From Terebella lapidaria (Eukaryota; Annelida; Polychaeta; Terebellida; Terebellidae), in the NCBI GenBank assembly GCA_949152475.1, contig OX424555.1, positions 14,278,868-14,342,867 on the forward strand: a stretch of 64,000 nucleotides of DNA. The letters are read 5' to 3'. Below are positions 1 through 13,099 of this stretch, piece after piece (position 1 is the first letter of the stretch; every line of letters starts with the position of its first letter). The notes under the pieces were generated by a model. It was not told the DNA's origin. It saw only the letters and a list, made by a program, of their open reading frames with translations, and ran no database searches. Both the position numbers and the translations under genes were made by a program.

Positions 1-137
1 CAATTTTTTTTCTGATCTCCGAAAAATTTCCTAAATCTTCTTGAATAGTTAACCTTTTTGCTACAAACAAAAGTTTTGACCAAGAAAACCAGTCAGGTTT
101 GAACATTGATTTTACTTTTCTATCTTATGTGGTACAG

Positions 138-3100
138 TTCAGAGTAGCGGCGGTGGTACAGAACCTTTCCTGTCTGTCAATGTGATACCGAGTCACATCA
201 ACATGGCAGTAGGTGGTACAGCGGAGTTTGCTTGTCAGGCAGTAGGTCAGTACACACTAGGATATCCTTTCTTTCGTAATCATACTCTGAACATGTGTGT
301 TGACATTTGATGACTTGAATTTTGTTGTTGTTGTACTTGTACAACAATGCAGATTTTATCCAATGATAACACAAATAATGTCATGTCACTACATGCTGCT
401 TTAGGCGTGCCGGAGCCACAGGTGAGCTGGCGGAGAGAGGACGGACCCATGCCACGGAACTACAACGCTAACGACGGAATCCTGCAGATCTACAACGTCC
501 AAGCTGAGGATGCTGGTCGCTATGTGTGTGTCGCTCGCAGCGCCAGTGGCGAGGAGCAAGTCACTGCTCAACTCAGTGTTCTAGGTATGGAAGCCTAGAT
601 CATCATGTGACTATGTAGTTAGTCAGTAGCTGGGTTATGGTATGGGTCCATTGGGGACTTCCCACTTCCCACACTGAACTGATACAATACTGGGTACATG
701 TGCTGCTTATGTAACCACGGTAACTGAAAACCAACAACAGTGATATCCAGAATGTGAGTCTATTCCAGAAGAAGTCACCAACCAATACTAATGTTTCTGT
801 GCCTTGCACCCTGACCGTAGCGCCGCCTGATGTGGGCACCTCACCGTCTCAGCTGACAGTGCGGCCCGGGGAGACCCTGCGACTGCGCTGTACCCCCAAC
901 TCTGGCTCTCAGCCAATCAACATCGAGTGGACGAAGATTGGAGGCTCGCTGTCGCCGTCCGCCCGCGAGTACAACGGGGTGCTCGAAATACCGGTGTGTG
1001 CATGCCAATGTATTTACATGAACATGGATATAGTCATGGATGTTGATATGTATGCAATGTGAAACAAACTTTGTGTTGAAATAATCGGGAAGTCCTGTAA
1101 TATCGGTTGTGTATTGGAGTGACTGGCGCTGATGAAATCACTGATATCCTATTGACAGCAAGTGACAGCTGCTGATGCTGGCAGATACAAGTGCTTGGCC
1201 ATCAATGACTATGGAAGATCGGAAGCTTATGTCGACGTTCAGATACACAGTATGTATTGCAGTACATTGTATAATGCAGTGAAATAGACCCACTTTTGGG
1301 AATAGTTTGAACTCTCAAGTCGAAAGATTCTCATTGTGATAAACCTGATTGTCACTTGCTGATATTTGATTCTCATGCTTTACTCACCAGTGTTTCCTAT
1401 CCTGATGATAGACAATCACTGTACCTAAATGTCTGCCTTGCGTCCCTGTCCCTTAGCTGCTCCAAGTGCAGCAGTACGACCTAGCGTTATGAGGGGCAGT
1501 GCCGGCGAGACTGTCGAGTTCCAGTGCGATGCGGCGGGGCCGCCCAATTCTCGCATACGCTGGGTCAAACAGAATGGTCAACTTCCTGACCAGCATCAAT
1601 CCATTGCAGGCACCCTAATGTCAGTATCTTCACTGCTCAATGCACAAAGTGGTACTCTATACCAGACTATTTCACTGCGATACTGTATGTCGAAGCGGGA
1701 ATATAGAAATAATTAAGGCATTTCGGAAGAAATGCCTTTATGGATTTAGCAGAATTTTTTCTTTCTTTTTTTTTTTTCCGCCGTTTTGGTTTCCGACCAA
1801 TAACTTTAGTTTGCCTCGATGTATCTTTGCCAAATTTTCAGCATTGGTCAGACATATTATGTGGAAGAAACCTATTGTTTTTCAGCCTCATCCGAGGTCC
1901 GTGAGGTTCGTGAGGATGAAATCAATGTTGTTTTTTGGACTTTGTTTCCGCAAGATAACTCAAAAAGTATGTAGGCAATGGCTGCAAAACTTTGCATAGA
2001 GGTTCATATATCAACATGGAAGAACCCTATTGATTTTGGGATCAATCCGTTAAACGACCTTTGACCTAGAGGTCGGAAGAGTTTTCGCCCAGTCATCCTT
2101 GATGTTTCCTGCATATCTTGGAAGCGGTGCGTCGTAGAGCGAAACGGACGTTATTTTCGGACTCGTCACCCTAGACAAAAATGTTAAGGGGTATTATGGA
2201 TGACCTTTGACCTTGACCTCGAATTTTTCTGCCGAGTCGGCATTTTTCATTTTCGTCGATATCTCGGAAATGGTGCGTCGTAGAGCGTAACGGACGTTAT
2301 TTTCGGACTCGTTGCCCTAGACAAACATCTCTAAGGGGTATTAAGGAATACCTTCGACCTTGACCTTGAATTTTTCTGCCGAGTCGGTATTTTCCGGTTT
2401 CGTCGATATCTCGGAAACAGGGCGTCGTAGAGCGAAACAGACGTTATTTTCGGAATCGTGGCACTAGACAAACATGTATAAGGGGTATTATGGATGAACT
2501 TTGACCTTGACCTAAAATTTTTTCGCCGAGTCGGCATTTTCCGTTTTCGTCGATATCTCGGAAACAGTGCGTCGTAGAGCAAAACAGACGTTATTTTCGC
2601 ACTCGTGGCACTAGACAAACATGTCTAAGGGGTATTATAGATAAACTTTGACCTTGACCTGAAATTTTTTCGCCGAGTCAGCATTTTTCGTTTTCGTCAA
2701 TATCTTGGAAACAGTGTGTTGTAGAGCATTGTAGAGCCCATGGTAAACATGTTATAAATATTACAAATTAGTCTTAACACCGAAATGCCTCCAAAGCATC
2801 TTTAGGCCTTGACGTCTAGTTTGAAGTGAATTCTCTCCTATGTTGTGTAACCAGTTTTTTGTTGATTTGTGTTACAGTCTGTACAATGTCCAGCCTGAAG
2901 ATTCTGGTGTGTATGTGTGTATTGTGAGCAATAGTGCAGGAGACTACAGGGCCTACGCTGAACTCACGGTTGTGGGTGAGTGTTGTTATGAAATGCAGTC
3001 ATACCGTTACAAAAGCATCAAATGTCTTTAAAAGCTCTGCTAATTATTGGTCGTCATTGTTTTGTATAACTGCCAGGCTGGACCGGAGGAAGGGAGATTG

Positions 3101-4420
3101 ATGAGAAGGTTCAAACCGTCCAAGAGGGCACTCGAGTCCAGATCAACTGTGCTGTCACTTCTTCAAGTCAGTTCACCAGTGGACTTGTACATTATGACCT
3201 TGTTTTTTTTTCTCGCCGATAAATCAGTGCAAAGGCCATAAAATATGTCACATACTGTCGTGTCATTTAAACTTTTTGTTTCAATCAAAAACATCCTGGT
3301 AAATAGTATTGACCCTGCACGCCCCCATCACCTTTGGCCAAGCTGTTATATAGTATATTCTGCTCAGGGCCAGGCGTGGTTACAGCACATGTCCGCTGGG
3401 ATCGTGTGGGGATGCAGATGCCGGCAGATGTGGTGATCAACCATGATGTGCTGGTGATTCCCCGTATCCAGGCACAGGATGCAGGAACATACCGCTGTAC
3501 TGCCTCCAACACCGAGGGCCAGTCTGTCGCTCAGGTCATCATCCATGTCGAAGGTATGGGAATCAGACCATGAGAGGATATACAAGAGAGGCTTTCTTTA
3601 TCAACTTTGCATTTGATGTCAGAGCTGGCAGATTAGGACTGCAATGCAGTGGATCCTGTGTTAAAGACCACCTATTGGGAGAGACCACTCTGATTTGAGA
3701 GACCGGTCTCCTTAGTCCTAAATGACCTTTCAACATGTAAATGAACCTGTTATGAGAGACCACCTGTCATTCAAGTGGGTCCCTTTGGTAGTCTTAAAAC
3801 ACAGGACCCACTGTGTGTGTAACAAATGAAAGCATGGAATTGAGCGAGTGTGGATAGATGTGGGTATAGATACTAGAGTTGGGACTGTATGGAGCTTAGA
3901 TCTAGCATCAAGTGAAGTTTCCCCTCTCTCCAGCTCCCCCGAGGCTATCCGTCACCAGACAAGTGCGTACAGCGAGACTCGGTAGTCAGGTGGCACTGTT
4001 CTGTGACGTGATTGGAGGAAATCCTCCACCAACCATACAGTGGCGCAAGTTGGATGGACAGCTACCCAGGTATGTGTACTTGATACAGTCTTACAAATCC
4101 ACTGATTCTATGGTTGCTTTATTGAATGTACAAAAGAAAAGCAGCTACATTTTGCATGGTGCATGAATTAGCATTTGAAATTACAGTATTATGGTAGTGG
4201 TCCTATAATAAATTTCAAGACAATGGGTAAAACTGCATATACTAATACTGCTACAAGCCTTGACCTGAGATTACAATGTTATGCTTGATCAGGAACCATG
4301 TGATCCAAGACGGTAGCCTGACAATCCCATACCTACGACAGGAGGACCTGGGCGAGTACATCTGTCGCGCCACCAACAGATTCGGCGTCGTAGACGGGCA
4401 CATTATCGTTGATACTGGAG
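138..4420 (+). other. Five immunoglobulin (I-set) domains of perlecan, each on two exons
   Basis: Each Ig domain is split over a pair of exons: 138-245/405-584, 821-993/1159-1249, 1457-1619/2878-2975, 3077-3166/3368-3553 and 3934-4069/4293-4420. Each pair shows the first Cys, the core Trp (for example VSWRRED, IEWTK, IRWVKQ, VRWDR, IQWRK) and the terminal Asp-x-Gly-x-Tyr-x-Cys signature (DAGRYVC, DAGRYKC, DSGVYVC, DAGTYRC; the fifth reads DLGEYIC). The internal intron falls at a different place in each domain (phases 1, 0, 2, 1, 2), while introns between domains are phase 1. Repeats of this kind are expected in perlecan domain IV; how many Ig domains precede the window is unknown. Confidence 0.92.
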
Positions 4421-7400
4421 GTGGGATCTCTCATGTTTGTCATCGTGATTTTGTCAGATGTCCATTCAGGCAATGTGTAATGAATGTGTTGTGTTCCTTA
4501 CAGAGCTGGTGCCGTACTTCGATCAGAACCCTGTCTCCTACGTTAGTTACCCAACAATTGACGATGCTTATCTTGAGTTCGACATTGAAATGTCCTTCAA
4601 ACCACAAGACACAGACGGTAATGCTTTCCCTCTTTTGATGATATAAATGGAATAAACATATATCGATATGCATGAATATACACAATGGGGTACCTGCTGA
4701 TGCCATGTGCTTTTGGGGCTATGAAACAGTCTATTATGCCCAAAAAGTGCAAAAACGTCATGTTCATTGTCTGCATTATGCAAAAACAAACATGTCAAAA
4801 ATTTAATGTAACATTATTACGTTTTTGTATGTATATGGCACAGTAGACTATTTCTATGGTTTATCTATACCCGAATTACATGGTGGCGATCCTGGTGGCA
4901 AACAGGAACCTCATTGCTCAAAATAAGGACATCACATGGTTGCTCGATAATTTTATTGTTAGGGCATAATGATTACTCCCTCTTGCGACAGGTTTACTGC
5001 TGTATAACGGTGTGATGGATGGCAGCAATGGCGACTTTGTGTCATTTGGTATGAGGGAGAAAAGAGCAGAGCTCAGGTTCAACATTGGCGGCGGACCAGC
5101 AATGATTGTCAGTGAGCCGCTGAATCTGGAACAATGGCACACCATCAACATCCACCGGCACAGGACACATGGTCAGTGTCGCAGGATACTGAAATTCCTC
5201 AACAGTTGATGAAATTATTTCTAGATGCAGCTTGGATAGATTGGTGAATTGTTACATTCTGCCATTTGGTTACACAGGTAGATCATGAAGGATTGTATTG
5301 TTCAATTGTTTGGCAGGAACCTTGATTGTAAATGGTGAGAAATTCCAAGGGGAATCCCCAGGGGGTTTCCTTGGCCTTGACCTTGCTGAAGATCTATTTG
5401 TGGGAGGTCTGCCTGACTTCAGGTCAATCGCCAGCACTGCAGGTTTCAACAAAGGATTTGTTGGTAAATGGCTGCACCTTATCTTTACGTAGAATCAAAA
5501 CTTTTGATAATTTAAAATGATGTATTTTACGATACCATTATTGACAACTAAGTTTATGTCATGTCATGTAGGTTGCATCAGCCGAGTGGTGATCAACGGA
5601 GAGCCCTTGGACCTGGGTGCTTCGGCCCATGACATGTCTGGTGTACAGGACTGCCCAGTGTGCCAGGTCAATCCATGTGAGAACAGCGGTCACTGTCAGG
5701 CCGCACAGACGGAGATGGGTTATGCCTGCGACTGTCCAAGTGGCTACTCTGGACGCAACTGTGAACTCCTCGGCGAAAGATGCTACCCGGGTAAAGCCAC
5801 CACATAAAAATGACTTGTTTCCTGTGTACAGTTTTGTGGGTTTCCAAAGAGCTGGTAACGTTAGAAGCTGGTATAATGTACCTGTTGTTTCGCAGGTGCA
5901 TGTGGAGATGGAGGACGCTGCATTGACCTGCCGGGTGACCTTGGCTACAAGTGTGCTTGTCCTGTTGGCAAAACCGGCGACCGGTGTCAGTCCGGTCAGT
6001 ATCTCTGGAAAAATCTTGTCCTTTTGTATGATCTGAAAAGAATGAAGGTTACTCCAGAGCAGTGGTCTATATGAAGTTTTCTTTTGAGTGTTTATAGCAT
6101 AGAGCTATAACCCCTTATAGCTCTATGTTTAAAGCATGGTTTGCTTTGTATCAGAACAAAAAGAGATATGCTCAATTCTCCTGTTGTTAATGTACCCAGG
6201 TTTGGAGATAACAGAACCCGAATTCCGACGAGACAGCTACATCTCGTACATGACGATGAGGGACGCGCTGCTGGACTTGCAGGTCTATCTTGTGATCAAA
6301 CCACACAGTCTAGAGGACAGCATCCTGCTCTACAACGCCCAGGGCATGGACGGCATGGCCGACTACATCGCACTGCTCCTCCGAGACGGATACGTCGAGT
6401 TCTACTTCAACCTCGGCTCCGGTGGGTGACAGGAATTGAGTAGTTAACTGCAGTTCGATTGAATAGTTCAATCCTCCCACATTAATGAATGTGTGATAGT
6501 TGTGTTTCAATGGAAGTATCAATTGAGGTAGATGATCAGAATTGCCATCAGTAGTATCAAGCAAAATCATGCAAGTGTGGGTGTGAATAAAAGTAAAATG
6601 AATCAATATTAAATATAGAGTATAGAAGTCCAAGTTACATATCCCCACGTTGCCAGGCCCTGCAATGATGCGCAGCAATGAGCGACTGGTAGCTGGACAG
6701 TGGGCGACGATATCAGCAGGACGAGACCAACGTGACGGCTCCCTCAGTGTCAACAATGAGCAGACCATCAAGGGTGCGTACCCCCTTCCCCCCCCCCCCC
6801 CCCCCATCACAAACACACATACAGTCCGGGCTAGTGTTTGTTGGTAAACTTTGACCGTGGTAACAGTGAACTCCCCTAAATCCCGCCGTGTGATGTGGCC
6901 TTGACTTTGTGCCCCCGTATTCTTGCAAACATGATCCCGGTGATCATACTTGCAGGGTAGTCATGATTTCTTCCAGTCCTACCCAGTGTCTGTAACATTC
7001 GGGTGGAAGCAAAGTTTGACATAGAAAAAAGTGTGAATATCCCAGCCCTATTGATAAAGATCAGTAATTGCCACTATATACTGCTTTAAAAGGTTTAAAT
7101 TTAATACTGGAAACTGCAAATTTTCCAGGTGTTGCTATCAAATTAAAGTTTTATGTATTTCTGATACCTATTCAACTACAGGACATGAAAAATCTAATAC
7201 AATCTTCTGATGTATATGCTCAAGATGTAATGCATGTATAGGTCAATATACCGGGTGCATATGCCTATAACATGAATAAACTTTGATAATAATATTAGGT
7301 AATTTACGTACATATTAAGCGAGGCCTGTTTGTTAAATTGTAAATGTGCAGTAACACCATAAAGTGCCATCTTTCCTATCAGAGACATATTATCTTCAAA

Positions 7401-10400
7401 AACATTCAAAATTCATTATCAGTTAACTTTGATATATGCCTTTTGAGAACGTTCTACATACATGGACAGACATAGAATAATGTAGTCCTAGTTATAGACA
7501 GTTGTGTGCTAGCATCATAACATATTCCAAATCCATGTACTGCACACATCTTTATAGAGTGCACTGTCTCCTGTGTAACATATAGAGTAGCACATAGACG
7601 CGTGACGTAGACTCTAGTGTTTTTGAGAGCGTACCAGAAGATACCATCGAGGCAGTTCATGGAGATAATGAACAGGTTGTCTTTACGCAGTGTGTTCGTC
7701 ATCTTTACCATGTGATGTCTGTTTTTGTCGAGTATAGTTACATGTATGTTCTAACACTTTTGACTCCTCTATATCTTAGGCCAGTCACCAGCCTTCGCAG
7801 GTATTACACCAAAACTACAATGTTTATATTATTATTTTGCTGGCAGTTTTGTATTGTAGAGATTTAGGACATTTTTGACAATGTCTCATCACCAAAACTG
7901 TGTGGCTTCTGCGTTTAATTATTTCAATCCCCCACAATTATTTTTTTTTTTGCCGAATTCGATCAACGACTACTAGCAAATCATTTGTCTCCCATTAACT
8001 CCCCTTGTTCCCATGGCAATGTGTTGCATGGTGTGTCACCCATCCCCTACCTCATCCCGGAATCAATCAACCCCTCCATCACGGACGCTCATCATCCCTG
8101 CAGTCAAGCTGGTCCTACCATAGAGGCATGTGCCTCGTACTAACTAACTACTGTTGTCTTCTGGGATACATCATGTACATAAATATTGATTTGACTCAGT
8201 GGGTCGATCTCAAAACAATTCAGGAATAATATAATTTTTATGAAGTAACAATTTTGTATTATTGCTTTTCAAGTATTGCCTACATGTATATTACTCGAGG
8301 GTGGTGGTGAATTTGCATGTAAACTATTTCTCATAACATGGGAAAATCATTTCCAATAGAAAACATTGGATTCTGAGTAAACATGGTAAAATGGAATGAA
8401 CCAAGATCGAGCATCACTGAATGTACTTCCTGGAACACTGCATGTTTACAAGATTAGAAGACTACATAATGAAAAAATTGTTCTCAAATTTGTATGCCAA
8501 ATATTGCTAAAATTGTATGCATTCTTTGCATGAAAGTATATTCTGTATATTCACATCTTTCATGGAGAGAAAATCAGGTGCATACATCAAGGAAAGTTAA
8601 TTGAAAAGGATTGTATTTTCTGTGCTTTAAATGTCACTCAATATATTGAATAATCATAATATGCATGACAGTATTGACTACAAGATCTTGTGTGCTCGTT
8701 CATCAGTGTGTGACTAGTAAAGTACAGTAATAATCAAATCAACATATGGTTCTGTGCATTTGCCTTCTGAATCTAAACTTTCTTCACTATTTGCTCTGTA
8801 TCTATGTAGCTAGACATTAGCCTTAACTATGAGATGTACCAGCACTTCTTGCTCCTCCTTACAACTGCGACAGAAGCTGCTGGTATTTCGGAGATTGTGA
8901 TCTGACTATTATGCTATGCCATGTTGCAGGATCTGTTGATGGGGATACGATTGGTCTAAACCTGGACACGCCCCTTTACCTGGGAGGTGTCGCCAGCAAT
9001 GTCAGACTGCCCCATGTACTGGGCATTGACAACGGATTCCACGGCTGCATTAGCAGGGTACACAAGGATAATCTAATATTTTATATTTGACCAGTAAGGT
9101 GTTGGGAACATGTTAACAGTACTGACCTTGCTATGCTTGAACAACTTCCGTGGAAGTGAGCATGAAATGCAAATAAAATTTTAACAGAGAGCCTTCGATA
9201 AACTTGCGAGTACTGTAGGTAGCCGAATAACAATTAGCGCATCATCAGACATTCATATTAAGCAATTGATTGTTGAGAACACGTACCAGACACTGATTTG
9301 CTAACTTATCATGTCACATATATCATGCATGAAGCTTTAAGTGTCTGTTGTTGACAGTTGGTACTGAGAGGCACAGCTGTGGACCTGATCAACGATGCCA
9401 TAGAGAGCAGTAACATCAACAACTGTATCGTGGACAGCGCGTGTGCCCGACACCCATGTCAACATAACGGGCTGTGTGTGGAACTGCCTTCTAACAACTA
9501 CCGATGCAACTGTCCACCAAACTATACTGGTATGCTGTGTGATGTGTAATGTCACAGTCAAACATCTCCGTTCACAGACTTGGGGCAGGAGGGAATTTGT
9601 GTGGTTCTATGTACTGCTACTCCCAGAACTATAAATCATCATATGATTGACATCTTAATACAGGTTACAACTGTGAGTTGGAGATGAATGTGTGCATCAC
9701 CAACAATCCATGCGGTATGCGAGGCCAGTGTGTTGACAATGGTGGACGTCCAGAGTGCCACTGCTTCATCGGCTACACTGGACCATACTGCCAGCAACGT
9801 AAGGCCGATGTCGCTGACACAGCAATATGATATAACAAATTATTTGTTTCATACAAGGTATCTGAATTTGCATATGTGCGTTTTCTGTCCGGAACTAAAT
9901 TAGCATTTGTTTTATTCAACAAAATGGATAGTGGTATAGATACCGCATACAAAGCACATCTTCTGTTGATTTGTGCTGCTACCATTCCTTCACACTTATC
10001 CTTTGCACCCTGCAGACATTGACATATTTGACAAGATCGAGCTGGACGGTTCTGGGTACGTTGAGCTGTCCCAGGACCTGTTGCCACACCACTCGGCCCA
10101 GGCACTGGAGGTTCTGGAGCTGACGGTCTCCACCCGGGAGTCCGAGGCTGTGCTCTTCTGGCAGGGTCAGAACGCCACTGAACCTCTCCGCGGCAACGAC
10201 TACCTCGCCGTCCTGCTGCAGAACGGACACGTCGTCTTCAGGTCAGCACCTGGTGACGTGTAGCTTGGAATTATCATGATTGTCTCAATGAACACAATTC
10301 AAAACACAGTGTTTTGCACTGAATATTTTGTGTCATAATTCTCAAGCAATCATCTGTAAACATTAATTTGTTCCCATGCCACTTCCCACATAGTTATGAG

Positions 10401-10943
10401 CTAGGTACTGGACCAGCCAACATCACTTCCAGGCAGAGGATAGATGACGGATACCCACATTTGATAGTCCTACAGAGGTTGGTGCTACTCTCAAATATCA
10501 ATTTTAAATCAGCATGGTCACTATACAGCTACAAAGTGTTTACAGTCCGACCCCCTCCCTTTCCCAGGACTGGCAGTATTGGACGACTCCAGGTGGACTC
10601 TGGTAATGAAGAACACGGCAGGTCGGAAGGGACAGCTAGCATGCTCAACACCAGCGGCAATATCTACATCGGTAAATAGCATACCAGACTAATAGTATGA
10701 GTTATTTCACAGCTATTACTTGATTTTGTTTTGATTTTATCATGTCTGGATATGAACAAGAATATGAGGTGCTGTGATGTACTTGCAGGTGGCTTACCAA
10801 ACATGGGGTTGATGACCAACGATCGGTTTCACTGGCATTTTGATGGCTGTATCCGAGACGTTTACATCGAAGGACAGGGGCCCATTGACTTCGGAAGCTA
10901 CCCTGTCGGCGGCATAAACGTTCTACCATGTGACGAATTGTGA
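138..10943 (+). CDS. HSPG2: Perlecan-like basement membrane proteoglycan, 3' part of gene (24 exons, +1 candidate)
   Basis: Perlecan is a secreted heparan-sulfate proteoglycan core protein of basement membranes. The 5' exons lie outside the window. Exons by GT/AG and continuous frame: 138-245, 405-584, 821-993, 1159-1249, 1457-1619, 2878-2975, 3077-3166, 3368-3553, 3934-4069, 4293-4420, 4504-4617, 4992-5171, 5317-5463, 5572-5790, 5896-5994, 6200-6421, 6657-6773, 8930-9057, 9358-9529, 9664-9798, 10016-10241, 10394-10477, 10568-10671, 10789-10943. They give 1150 codons; most introns are phase 1, typical of modular matrix genes. Domain order is five Ig, LG, EGF, EGF, LG, EGF, EGF, LG, which is diagnostic of perlecan domains IV-V. 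The protein ends in Cys-Asp-Glu-Leu before TGA. An Ser-Gly-Gly-Gly run in the first exon could be a glycosaminoglycan site, which I cannot confirm. Agrin also has LG/EGF repeats but lacks this Ig run. The donor of exon 1457-1619 was chosen for frame (phase 2); a GTATCT six bases downstream breaks it. Confidence 0.93.
1715..2812. repeat. Dispersed repeat in perlecan intron with five ~147-bp tandem units
   Basis: Almost all of intron 1620-2877 is one insertion. It opens with a perfect 10-bp-stem hairpin (1715-1738, AAGGCATTTC/GAAATGCCTT), contains a unique stretch (about 1740-2060) and then five tandem units. The landmark GTCGTAGAGC (or a one- to two-base variant) starts at 2131, 2277, 2424, 2571 and 2718, so periods are 146, 147, 147 and 147. 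It closes with a degraded relative of the first hairpin arm near 2785-2812. The same sequence lies in reverse orientation at about 57480-57930. No coding capacity; reading frames across it are repeat artefacts. Confidence 0.8.
4504..10943 (+). other. Endorepellin-like module: LG1-EGF-EGF-LG2-EGF-EGF-LG3
   Basis: LG1 runs from exon 4504 to about 5660 and ends at the VQDCPVC region. Two EGF-like domains follow: one in the 3' part of exon 5572-5790 (Cys-Pro-Ser-Gly-Tyr type end) and one in exon 5896-5994. LG2 is in 6200-6421, 6657-6773, 8930-9057 and the start of 9358-9529, with the GLNLDTPLYLGGV strand typical of laminin G domains. EGF3 and EGF4 are in the rest of 9358-9529 and in 9664-9798. 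LG3 is in 10016-10940. In vertebrates this C-terminal unit is the proteolytic product endorepellin, which binds integrin and VEGFR2; whether it is cleaved here is not visible. Confidence 0.9.
7780..7800 (+). CDS. Candidate 21-nt microexon in perlecan LG2
   Basis: Inside the 2.2-kb intron 6774-8929, a polypyrimidine tract and TAG at 7779 are followed by 21 bases and a GT donor at 7801. The 21 bases are phase 1 at both ends, so they would add seven residues (Gly-Gln-Ser-Pro-Ala-Phe-Ala) without shifting frame. The addition falls before the GLNLDTPLYLGG strand, where many LG domains carry a Ser-Pro-Gly-type loop. Splice sites and frame are seen; exon use is inferred. Confidence 0.45.
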
Positions 10944-12502
10944 TCTGTAGCCTAGTATAAAAGTCAGTCGTGTAGTCATGATATGTTAGAGGTCAGCTGA
11001 GCATCACTGAGACAAGGATGCATGTCAGTTATGAATATCAGTAATAATTTCGTTAAAATAAACAATATGTATACCAGTATACTCGATGCTTGGTTTCTTA
11101 CGTTTTCAGCTACACAGTATTGATATGTTTAGTACTTCGGTAACATTAGTAAATGCTTGAAGTGACAGCGATCAGGATTATAATGTCATTGCGTAAGGCT
11201 TATACTTGTAAGGAGCTTTTGATCGAGTCCTGCAGCTTGCAGATATGATAAGTAACTGTTACTTGTAGCCAGTACTGACTGCTTCCAACCATACGCCCAG
11301 AGTCCTCAAGTACTGCTGATAGAGATTGGTGCTATAGAGTTGATTATCTTTCTACGTGTATTCAAATTGTTTATATCTTTGTATGTCTAAGTGTATTTGT
11401 AGCTATCAATGGAACACACATTCAGTCTCGCTACCTAATATTTCTAAATTTGTATTGAATTTTGACCTTTATTCTATCTCGTGTGAAAATTCAATTAATA
11501 TTCAATGGAACACAAGAAATGTACAACTGATGTGGAACTCTGACTCAGTTTGTACTCATATATAGTGTACATTTACATGTATGTATTTACAATGTATAGG
11601 GAATATGTTTCTCTGTCTAGTACTTTTGCATTTGATTGGTGTTTATGACTGACTATTATAGAAACACCTTTGATGTGATGTTCACATATAGTTTGGTGTC
11701 TTTGTAAATAGGGTTTATGTTATTTGTTTCACTCAGAAAACTTGAAGGAATTATTGGATATAAATACTAAAGTTTGTTGTATAAGTGTATGCAAGCATTA
11801 TATAGGCATCCGTGTTGTTATTCAACTACTTTTTGTGAAGTCATTTTGTATTTGATGAATAAAGAATATGTGTGGTTAAGTTTACTAGTAAAATTAGGAA
11901 GTTGTATATAAACAATGTCATCTGTATGGAAGATCATGACGTCGAAGTTGTGTCCATGGCAACAGGTCTGCAACATACACCTATGGTCCTGTATCACAGA
12001 TATACTGTGTGAATATATGATAGATATTGTCCACTACCTCTTGATCGATGGTGTTCAAACAAATTATGTATACTTTTCAAAAGTAAGTATCTAATTAAGA
12101 CTGTGTATAACAGATAGTAAAACACCATTGTGATGTATACCCATGGGTACAGCAAGAAAAATATTATAGCTGGAATATCTTATATTGGAAATAAGAAATG
12201 AATGAAGAAGTTTTCAAGAACCTAACACTGGACCATATTGTCTCCAGATGCGAATGAGCAGACAATGTAACCATGCCGGTCATCTTTGGTGTCTCTCTTA
12301 CCTGGAAGGAACACACCTGGTGTCCAGAAAGAAATGCTTGACTGCAAACCTATACGAATATTTGGCTATCTATAGATGTGTATCTATTTACATCATGTAT
12401 GCAAATATGTGTCTTTTTTTGTCACTGGCTTTGCCTTTGTTTAAGAAATGGTGCTATCAAATTTGCATATACTTTTATAACCTAAACTGGAATGACAATA
12501 AA
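10944..12502 (+). other. Perlecan 3' UTR and downstream region with poly(A) signals
   Basis: After the stop codon the sequence is AT-rich and non-coding. AATAAA hexamers lie at 11057-11062, 11858-11863 and 12497-12502. The second sits in typical 3'-end context after about 0.9 kb of UTR and is my first choice; the others could give short or long isoforms. No RNA evidence is available. Confidence 0.55.
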
Positions 12503-13099
12503 TTTTGAGAAAAATGTGTTGTTCATATCTTAGCCAGTTGACTTCTGGAATTTGGTGCTTGCAGTTGATGGGGAATATATCCAAGGGTCCTTCAGTTTGC
12601 CAAACAGTTATTGTTCGTCTTTTCAACTAAATCAACACTATAAAATATTCAATCAAAGAACACTATTATCTAAGCTAAAGCCTATCCTGCAAATTTTTCA
12701 TATATTTATGTCCACGCTTTGACCTCTATAATAAGCACCTTTGGGAAATCATAAATGGCTTTCAAATAAGAGGGATAAGAATGCCATTAAAAATTCTAAT
12801 GGTATACTCTCTTAAACTGGTCATTCTATATCTCTCAGACTGTCGTTCAAAATATTTTCTTGGCGAAACTAAACGTAACCGCCATTACCTTTGTCCCTGC
12901 TTTTGGCGACAAGACAAAGAATCTTACTTCCAGGCTTTCAATTACATTTTGGTAGATTGCCTACATTTTGGTAGATTACGATCGTTTTCCATCAGATTTT
13001 CTTCATTATTGAATGTACAGTAATTACAGTAGTTAAGAGTATTTCCAGTTTAGTTTTGAGTGAGGAAGTGGTAAAGTCCCCTGCCGATAGTTAACCTCC
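12503..13099. repeat. Intergenic stretch with one arm of a distant inverted repeat
   Basis: No gene seen. About 12705-12820 is similar, in reverse complement and in two blocks, to 20290-20335 (landmark: TCTATAATAAGCACC against GGTGTTTATTATAGA) and to 20827-20915 (landmark: AAGAATGCCATTAAAAATTC against GAAATTTTAATTGCATTC). The pair flanks the retrotransposon block between them, at roughly 8 kb spacing. Confidence 0.5.

Noticed and set aside
2331-2618. 95-codon repetitive minus-strand frame
   Set aside because: Product of the 147-bp tandem repeat, also a multiple of three.
9773-10105. 110-codon minus-strand frame
   Set aside because: Shadow of the perlecan LG3 exon on the other strand.
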